Below, in pieces: positions 6,119 through 10,933 of a stretch of 10,933 nucleotides of DNA. The notes below the pieces were generated by a model that saw only the letters and a list, made by a program, of their open reading frames with translations, was not told where the DNA came from and made no database searches. The position numbers and the translations under genes were made by a program. The stretch's first letter is position 1. Every line of letters starts with the position of its first letter. Origin of the DNA: a bacterium (lineage in GTDB: Bacteria > Patescibacteriota > Minisyncoccia > Phycocordibacterales > Phycocordibacteraceae); the NCBI GenBank assembly GCA_021817685.1, contig JAKAGD010000018.1:1-10933 (forward strand). The letters run 5' to 3'.

Positions 6119-6127
6119 ATTCTAGCA
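6119..6127 (-). promoter_or_regulatory. Extended -10 promoter of gyrB
   Basis: Minus strand: TGC then TAGAAT (6127-6119), five of six matches to the -10 consensus with the TGn extension. No good -35 box lies 16-18 bases upstream, as is common for extended -10 promoters. The predicted RNA start near 6112 leaves a leader of about 8-9 bases without a Shine-Dalgarno. It lies in the 59-base gap after pheT, so gyrB can be transcribed on its own as well as by read-through. Confidence 0.55.
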
Positions 6128-6162
6128 TAAAATGCCCCTATTTGCAGGGCGAAAGTGGGTAA

Positions 6163-7938
6163 TCAGCGCACCTCAAATCCGGCCTTTTTGAGGGTCTCGT
6201 ATACCCGCTCCATAACGCCGTTCACTTCCTCGTCGGTAAGCGTGCGCTCCATGGACTGGAACACGAGCCGGAATGCGTACGAAACTCGTCCCTCCTTCTC
6301 AAATCGGTCAAACTGGTCCAGGCGTACGAGCAGTTCGCCCGCATTCGCACGAATGATTTCTTCAACGGCAGATGCTTCCGTGCCGGCTGGGGCCCAAAAC
6401 GCAACGTCCCGCGCGACGAACGGGTACGCGGAGAACGTTTTGTAGGAGCCGAGCTCATAGCGCTTTGGTACGTAATCGGGCTCGTCATGGATTTCGGAAA
6501 GACCCGGAACCGGCTCCGATGTTTTAACTTCAAGATGCTCGCCATCTTTTGTGAAGACTGTCCCGATTTCAAACAGCTTGGGCTTCTGATTCGGCGCAAG
6601 CACCAGGGGCGCGTTCAATTTCGCGCGTGCGAGTGCTACGTTCATGTTTTCATCCAAATTGGTCCGGAGCGCCGGCATATTTTTATCCAGCGGATTTGCG
6701 AGCACGATGTCGCCCTTCTTTGCGAATGATTGCGTGGAGATTTCTATAAAGCCCTGCTCCACGAGTTGGTCTTTCATCCGCTCAATGCCGCGGAAACGCG
6801 CCTGGTCCGGCGCGCCCGCAAGCGGCGGGAGCTCGGTCGCGGGAACCTTGTCATACCCGATAATGCGCCCGACTTCCTCCACCAGGTCTTCCGGAATCGT
6901 GATATCCGTCCGCTCAAACGGCGGCGTCACCGCAAACGCGTCATTTACTACCATATATGGTAGTGCGAGCCGTTTAAACACATTCTCAACTTCTTCGCGG
7001 GAAAAGTTGGAGCCGAGAACGCCGTTTATCTTCTCAAGCGATACGGAGACCGGCGCTGGCGCGCTCGCCGGCGCCGGATACTCGTCAACGACGCCCGTGA
7101 CTTCCCCGCCGGCGATATCCTGAATCAGCGCAAGCACGTTGCGCATACCCGGGAAAACGAGTCCGGGTGACGGACGATTCTGGAACCGAAGCGACGCATC
7201 CGTAAAGAGTTTGAGCGCCTGCGCCGCGCGGCGCGTCGTCGTTCCGTCGAAGTTCGCCGATTCAATAATGAGGTCCGTCGTGTGCTCGTCCACCTCCGCC
7301 GACTTCCCGCCCTTGATACCCGCAAGAGCGACGGGCGCATCGGCGTTCGCGTCCGTGATGAGCTGTATGTTCGGGACCAAGGCGTATTCTTCGCCCGAGA
7401 GGGTTGTTATTTTTTCTCCCTCCCTTGCACCGCGCACTTTTATCGCATACGCGCCGTTTTTCTGTGCAAGCTTCCCGGCATCAAATGCGTGGAGCGGCTG
7501 GCCAATGTTGAGCATCACGTAGTTAGTAGCGTCTACGATGTTGTTGATGGAGCGCTGTCCGACCGCTTCCAACGCCTCTTTCAGCCATGCGGGCGATGGG
7601 CCGACCTTCGCTCCCCTTACGAGGGCGCCCATGTAGCGTACGCATTTCTTCGGATCCTCTATTGTCACCAGAAGCTTATCGGTTGTGGGGAATTCTGCCG
7701 GCAGCTCGCGCGGTGAATGCTCCTTTATCGGCAGATCGAGTATCGCTGAAAGTTCTTTTGCAAGTCCGAGATGCGAAAGGCAATCCGCCGCGCGATTCGG
7801 AAGCACTTTCACATCCATCATGTCGCCCGCAGCTTCTTCTATTTCAAACGCATGGAAGGTATACGCGTCGGCTATCGTCTCCGCATCCGGGAGCGGTTTA
7901 TCAAAATAGGTCTGGAGCCAGTTGCGGGAGATCTTCAT
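6163..7938 (-). CDS. pheT: Phenylalanyl-tRNA synthetase beta subunit, short form without the B2 domain
   Basis: The beta subunit of the alpha2-beta2 enzyme that charges tRNA-Phe. Seen: the start of B1 (MKISRNWLQTYF...FEIEEA, 1-36) runs directly into the end of B1 (DVKVLPNRAADCLSHLGLAKEL, 42-63). In standard bacterial PheT (about 800 aa) the B2 EMAPII-like tRNA-binding domain lies between these parts; here it is cleanly absent, which explains the 591-aa length. Then follow B3/B4 with the editing site (about 85-285: INNIVDATNYVML, GQPLHAFDA, TDASLRF), B5 (about 297-367: EEVGRIIGYDKVP), the catalytic-like B6/B7 core (380-490: NPLDKNMPALRTNL, FEIGTVF) and the C-terminal FDX-ACB domain (500-591: YPFVARDVAF). 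No frameshift is seen. The start overlaps the HIT gene stop (ATGA). AAGAGGT sits directly against the ATG, too close for a normal Shine-Dalgarno, so coupling is likely. Confidence 0.95.
   Translation of the reverse strand: MKISRNWLQTYFDKPLPDAETIADAYTFHAFEIEEAAGDMMDVKVLPNRAADCLSHLGLAKELSAILDLPIKEHSPRELPAEFPTTDKLLVTIEDPKKCVRYMGALVRGAKVGPSPAWLKEALEAVGQRSINNIVDATNYVMLNIGQPLHAFDAGKLAQKNGAYAIKVRGAREGEKITTLSGEEYALVPNIQLITDANADAPVALAGIKGGKSAEVDEHTTDLIIESANFDGTTTRRAAQALKLFTDASLRFQNRPSPGLVFPGMRNVLALIQDIAGGEVTGVVDEYPAPASAPAPVSVSLEKINGVLGSNFSREEVENVFKRLALPYMVVNDAFAVTPPFERTDITIPEDLVEEVGRIIGYDKVPATELPPLAGAPDQARFRGIERMKDQLVEQGFIEISTQSFAKKGDIVLANPLDKNMPALRTNLDENMNVALARAKLNAPLVLAPNQKPKLFEIGTVFTKDGEHLEVKTSEPVPGLSEIHDEPDYVPKRYELGSYKTFSAYPFVARDVAFWAPAGTEASAVEEIIRANAGELLVRLDQFDRFEKEGRVSYAFRLVFQSMERTLTDEEVNGVMERVYETLKKAGFEVR
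6947..6964. repeat. Perfect 18-bp palindrome inside pheT
   Basis: ACTACCATATATGGTAGT reads the same on both strands. It lies in the B5 region of pheT and encodes the end of LALPYMVV, so it is also constrained by coding. An 18-bp perfect palindrome is not expected by chance in every 11 kb, but no function can be assigned. Confidence 0.6.
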
Positions 7939-8360
7939 ACCTCTTGTTCCGGAACGAACCCGGCGAAGCCGGCGCGCAACGTTTCGCCCATTGATGCGAG
8001 CAACGCATCGGTGGTTTCACCTTCCTTGACCCTGGGTACGCAAAAATCGCCCGACATATCCACCGGCATCAGGTGCACATGCACGTGCGGTACGCTCATG
8101 CCGTCTATGATGAGCGCAATGCGCTCGCCGGGGGTCACTTTCTTGAGCCGTACGGCGACCGCGCGCGACATCACTTGGAGCGCGGCGTACTCTTCCGGGG
8201 GCATATCAAACGCGTACGAGATGTGCTTCTTGGGTACGACGAGTATGTGTCCGAGGCGGTTCGGTTCGTTCGGCACGAAAACGATATGCCCGTCATCCTG
8301 CCAAATGATCTCGTGGTGCGGACTGTTCTCCCCGATGATGGAACAAAAGACGCAGTTCAT
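7935..8360 (-). CDS. HIT-family nucleotide hydrolase or transferase (Hint-like)
   Basis: Seen: 141 aa with the HIT motif HVHVHL at 92-97; His94 and His96 are the usual catalytic positions of H-x-H-x-H-x-x. The N-terminus has CVFCSII (C3, C6), the zinc-binding CxxC of many HIT proteins, with GHILVVPKKHI (37-47) following. This is the Hint/HIT branch and not GalT. Known: these enzymes act on AMP-linked substrates such as adenosine phosphoramidates, aminoacyl-adenylates or dinucleoside polyphosphates, through an AMP-His intermediate. Context: it sits between pheS and pheT, overlapping each by four bases (8357-8360 and 7935-7938), so all three proteins should be made together. Inferred: it may clear phenylalanyl-AMP or Ap4A-type by-products of the synthetase. 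It could equally be an unrelated passenger. The C-terminal end (113-141) is helical and lacks a known motif. No Shine-Dalgarno is seen at its start. Confidence 0.93.
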   Translation of the reverse strand: MNCVFCSIIGENSPHHEIIWQDDGHIVFVPNEPNRLGHILVVPKKHISYAFDMPPEEYAALQVMSRAVAVRLKKVTPGERIALIIDGMSVPHVHVHLMPVDMSGDFCVPRVKEGETTDALLASMGETLRAGFAGFVPEQEV

Positions 8361-9076
8361 ACCGGCGTTTCGTCAAAAGCGTAATTGAACCGGATATCGC
8401 CCGAATGGAACAGGCGCACGTCCGGAATGCCGTACTTGATCATCACGAACCGCTCCACGCCGAGACCGAAAGCGAAGCCTTGGTATTTCTTCGGATCAAC
8501 GCCGGCGTTCTCTAGCACCTTCGGGTGCACCATGCCCGCGCCCATGACCTCTAGCCACTTGTTCTGCGCCGGGAACCATACATCCACTTCCACCGACGGC
8601 TCCGTGAACGGGAAGTAACTCGGTCGCAGGCGTATCTTCGCATCCTTCCCGAAGTACTCTTTGCAGAACCGTTCCAGCGTGCCCTTCAGGTGCGCGAGCG
8701 TAACATCGGTGCCGACCGCGAGCCCCTCAAGCTGGTAGAACTGCGCCTCATGCGTCGCATCCGTCGCTTCGTTCCGGAACACTTTCCCAGGCACGATGAT
8801 GCGCGTCGGCGCGCCGTGCTTTTCCAACCAGCGTATCTGCATCGGCGAAGTATGCGTCCGCAGAAGCTTGCGCTCCTCGCCTTCCCTTCCCTTAACCCAG
8901 AAGGTGTCCCACATATCCCGCGACGGGTGGTCGGCGGGAATATTCAGGGCGTCAAAGTTGTAGTGCTCGGTCTCCAGTTCCGGACCCTGGACGACGCCAA
9001 ACCCCATGCGGCCGAAAATGTCCGCCATCTCGCGGATAGCGACGGTAATGGGATGGAGGCGGCCCGGTTGATCCAT
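8357..9076 (-). CDS. pheS: Phenylalanyl-tRNA synthetase alpha subunit, catalytic domain only
   Basis: The catalytic alpha subunit of PheRS: it activates phenylalanine with ATP and transfers it to tRNA-Phe. Seen: the class II motifs in order: motif 1 in RLHPITVAIREMADIFGRMG (6-25) with GPELE (31-35); HPSRDMWDTF (50-59); motif 2 in GKVFRNEATDATHEAQFYQL (97-116); and motif 3 in GFAFGLGVERFVMIKYGI (200-217). The family is usually about 330-350 aa with an N-terminal coiled-coil domain of 80-90 residues that contacts tRNA-Phe. Here the protein begins directly at the catalytic domain (MDQPGRLHP). The start is supported by an extended -10 box six bases upstream and by the divergent glycosyltransferase starting 39 bases away, which leaves no room for the missing domain. 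It is the first gene of the unit, and its stop overlaps the HIT start. Confidence 0.95.
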   Translation of the reverse strand: MDQPGRLHPITVAIREMADIFGRMGFGVVQGPELETEHYNFDALNIPADHPSRDMWDTFWVKGREGEERKLLRTHTSPMQIRWLEKHGAPTRIIVPGKVFRNEATDATHEAQFYQLEGLAVGTDVTLAHLKGTLERFCKEYFGKDAKIRLRPSYFPFTEPSVEVDVWFPAQNKWLEVMGAGMVHPKVLENAGVDPKKYQGFAFGLGVERFVMIKYGIPDVRLFHSGDIRFNYAFDETPV

Positions 9077-9082
9077 GCTGAA

Positions 9083-9091
9083 AATATAGCA
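9083..9091 (-). promoter_or_regulatory. Extended -10 promoter of the pheS unit
   Basis: Minus strand: TGC then TATATT (9091-9083), five of six matches plus the TGn extension. Six bases separate it from the pheS ATG, so transcription should start at or within a base or two of the start codon, giving a leaderless mRNA. No -35 box is evident. The box lies in the 39-base divergent gap with the glycosyltransferase. Confidence 0.6.
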
Positions 9092-9115
9092 GATTATGCT
9101 ACAGTGGCGCTATAT

Positions 9116-10351
9116 ATGAGCCCTGAGATGCTCGCGTATCCGTTTCTCTTCATCGCGATATTCTTTGAGTCGTTCGTCCTGGTGACGCTCCTCTCAAAGC
9201 CCGCGCGGAGCGCTCGCGCCCGCTTGGTGGGCGCGGAAACGCCCTCGGTGGCCATCATTGTGCCCTGCTGGAACGAGGCGGGCACCGTCGCAGGAACGTG
9301 CGAATCGCTTCTCGCGCTTGAGTATCCCAAGGACAAGCTTGAGATCATCCTGGTAGACGACGGGTCCACCGATGCGACGCCGGCGGCAATGGCGGCGTTC
9401 GCCGATCATCCGCAGGTGCGCATCATCCGCAAAGAGAACGGCGGGAAGCATACCGCGCTCAATGCCGGCATCGCGACGACCGACGCGGAAATCATCGGAT
9501 GCCTTGATGCGGACTCGTTCGTAGAGCCGGATGCGCTCCGCGAAATCATCCCCTGCTTCGCCGACGCGCGCGTGGCGGCCGTGACGGCAGCCATGTCCAT
9601 ACACCGCCCGAAGAATTTCCTTGAGCATATGCAGAACGCCGAATACATCTTCGGCATTACGCTCCGGCACGCGTTCGCCTCCATCAACGGCCTCTACGTG
9701 ACGCCGGGACCCTTCTCGTTCTATCGGCACAGCACCATCAAAGAAATCGGTGAGTTCCGCCACGGCCACCATACCGAAGACATGGAAATGGCGCTCCGCA
9801 TCCAGCAGAAGGGCTATCACATTGAGAACGCGCCGCACGCCCGCGTGTACACCAAGGCGCCCCGGACGGTCCTGAGGCTCGTAAAACAGCGGACGCGTTG
9901 GACGACCGGCTTTCTCCGCAATATCCTCGGCGAGTACCGCGGCCTCATAGGATCCCGCAGCCACGGCGTACTCGGTATGCTGATTCTCCCCGCGGCGCTC
10001 ATCGCTATCGGAAGCGGCATCCTCATCTTCTCCCTCATGCTCTTTGAACTCATTCGGAATACCCTCACGGCGCTTTCCATCCGCGCCGGCATCCCGCTCT
10101 CCTATACGCTCCTTCCGCACGGCCAGCTTGATTGGTTCTATCTCCCCGTAAGCTTCTATGTGTTGCTCGGTGCGGCCACGCTCCTCACCGCGCTCTCGCT
10201 CATCGTCGCCGGCAAGCGCATTTCAAAAACACCGGGCGGGCTCGCGCTCGGCCTCATTTCGTACACATTCCTCTACGGGCTTGTCGCGCCCTTGTGGCTC
10301 TTGCGCTCGACGGCCGACGTCACTTTCGGCAAGCACCGCCTGTGGCGCTAA
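9116..10351 (+). CDS. Membrane-bound family 2 glycosyltransferase, processive type
   Basis: Seen: one N-terminal membrane helix (6-26), then a GT-A domain: PSVAIIVPCWNEAGTV (43-58), ILVDDGSTD (78-86), ENGGKHTALNAGI (107-119), the metal-binding DAD (131-133), TEDMEMALR (220-228, with the usual ED) and QRTRW (258-262). The combination D, DxD, ED and QxxRW is typical of processive beta-glycan synthases such as cellulose, hyaluronan or poly-N-acetylglucosamine synthases. About four further membrane helices follow (284-311, 341-365, 375-398 and nearby). 411 aa is normal for this type. The ATG at 9116 starts the membrane helix; a longer frame reaching back to 8690 lies inside pheS and is rejected. 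No Shine-Dalgarno precedes it, and a weak TATGCT (9095-9100) would give a leader of about 9 bases. Sugar and product are unknown. It is followed after 11 bases by a thioredoxin-fold membrane protein. Confidence 0.92.
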   Translation: MSPEMLAYPFLFIAIFFESFVLVTLLSKPARSARARLVGAETPSVAIIVPCWNEAGTVAGTCESLLALEYPKDKLEIILVDDGSTDATPAAMAAFADHPQVRIIRKENGGKHTALNAGIATTDAEIIGCLDADSFVEPDALREIIPCFADARVAAVTAAMSIHRPKNFLEHMQNAEYIFGITLRHAFASINGLYVTPGPFSFYRHSTIKEIGEFRHGHHTEDMEMALRIQQKGYHIENAPHARVYTKAPRTVLRLVKQRTRWTTGFLRNILGEYRGLIGSRSHGVLGMLILPAALIAIGSGILIFSLMLFELIRNTLTALSIRAGIPLSYTLLPHGQLDWFYLPVSFYVLLGAATLLTALSLIVAGKRISKTPGGLALGLISYTFLYGLVAPLWLLRSTADVTFGKHRLWR

Positions 10352-10362
10352 ATTCTATCCCT

Positions 10363-10933
10363 ATGTCGCTCGTCACCCGGAACGTCCTCATCGCGCTCGC
10401 CATTACGGCAGCGCTTACCGGCACGGTCGCCTATGCCGTCAACTATTTGAATAACGCGCGCATTACCGAACTCGGCGCCATCGAGGACCAGCTCTCCATT
10501 GATACGCTTTCTCTGGATACGCAATTCTCCTTGCTCGAAGCGGCGCCCTGCGATACCGCCGCGTCTTCAACCGCGTTCATCGGCAAGCTTGCCGACCTCG
10601 GCACCCGCCTCTCGTACGCTGAAAGCCAGCTCGGCATTGATAACCCGCAAGTGATACGCCTGAAACAACAGTACTCCCTGCTTGAGATACGCGACTATCT
10701 CATCACCAAACAGCTTGCCGAGGCCTGCGGGACGAAGCCCGTCACGGTCCTCTATTTCTACAGCAACGCCGGCGACTGCGCCGATTGCGACAAGGCCGGT
10801 TATGCGCTCTCCTATCTGCACGACACCTATCCCAGCCTGCGCGTCTACTCCTTCGACTACAACCTGGACCTCAGCGCCCTGCAAACGTTCATTGCTATAA
10901 ATAAAGTAAAAGACGCCCTCCCTGCGTTCGTGG
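10363..10933 (+). CDS. Membrane-anchored thioredoxin-fold protein (cut by right window edge)
   Basis: The frame is open from the ATG at 10363 to the window end (190 codons). Seen: a short basic start and one hydrophobic helix (7-29), then a helical, possibly coiled-coil stretch (31-120), then a thioredoxin-like domain: VTVLYFYSN (127-135), the CxxC pair in GDCADCDKAG (C139, C142), and LPAFV (186-190), where Pro187 fits the conserved cis-Pro. Two more cysteines are at 63 and 122. CADC is not the usual CGPC/CPHC active site. Known: such proteins exchange disulfides. Inferred: anchored with the redox domain outside the cytoplasm. It follows the glycosyltransferase by 11 bases with no Shine-Dalgarno in the gap, so it is probably in the same unit and may be translated by reinitiation. 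The remaining C-terminal part of the domain lies outside. Confidence 0.82.
   Translation, partial: MSLVTRNVLIALAITAALTGTVAYAVNYLNNARITELGAIEDQLSIDTLSLDTQFSLLEAAPCDTAASSTAFIGKLADLGTRLSYAESQLGIDNPQVIRLKQQYSLLEIRDYLITKQLAEACGTKPVTVLYFYSNAGDCADCDKAGYALSYLHDTYPSLRVYSFDYNLDLSALQTFIAINKVKDALPAFV

Noticed and set aside
8690..9115. Extension of the glycosyltransferase upstream to 8690
   Set aside because: The added 142 residues are antisense to pheS and contain no GT or membrane features; the membrane helix begins right after the ATG at 9116.
9194..10120. 308-aa minus-strand ORF opposite the glycosyltransferase
   Set aside because: Wholly antisense to a gene with complete GT2 motifs; no domain of its own.

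Overview
The window looks like a chromosomal segment of a Candidate Phyla Radiation (Patescibacteria, probably parcubacterial) bacterium. Reasons: moderately high GC; tightly packed genes with 4-base ATGA overlaps; a reduced phenylalanyl-tRNA synthetase; and a single-pass membrane CARDB-domain protein, a sortase and short secreted proteins of unknown family, alongside ordinary housekeeping genes. TGA is used as a normal stop codon, so the recoded Gracilibacteria/Absconditabacteria lineages are unlikely. The lineage call rests on gene style, not on a marker tree.

Layout. Four transcription units are visible. (1) 2761 to 1 (and beyond the left edge), minus strand: a membrane-anchored sortase, two secreted proteins of unknown family (164 and 349 aa), and the start of a glycine-rich secreted protein with a 10-residue repeat. 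This is a small cell-surface cluster. (2) 2846-3601, plus strand: a membrane-anchored CARDB-domain protein, divergent from the sortase. The two promoters have back-to-back TTGACA boxes that together form a perfect 14-bp palindrome. (3) 9076 to 3654, minus strand: pheS, a HIT-family hydrolase, pheT, gyrB and a small four-helix membrane protein. pheS/HIT, HIT/pheT and gyrB/small membrane protein each overlap by 4 bases; gyrB also has its own extended -10 box. Units 2 and 3 converge on one strong bidirectional hairpin terminator at 3602-3646. (4) 9116 to the right edge, plus strand: a membrane-bound family 2 glycosyltransferase followed by a membrane-anchored thioredoxin-fold protein cut by the window end.

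How the genes may work together. Unit 1 and the CARDB protein are probably envelope proteins, with the sortase a candidate for anchoring something encoded nearby, possibly the glycine-rich protein whose C-terminus lies outside. Unit 3 is core information processing. Its PheRS is reduced on both subunits: PheS lacks the N-terminal coiled coil and PheT lacks the B2 tRNA-binding domain. The HIT hydrolase lies between the two subunit genes. Unit 4 joins surface polysaccharide synthesis with an extracytoplasmic redox-like protein.

Most notable points: the HIT gene inserted in a minimal PheRS operon; the divergent palindromic promoter; a near-perfect 21-bp hairpin whose loop holds the sortase stop codon; and a pattern in which first genes of units appear leaderless or nearly so while Shine-Dalgarno sites occur at downstream genes. 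There are no tRNA or rRNA genes, CRISPR arrays or insertion sequences, and no gene-free stretch longer than about 110 bases.
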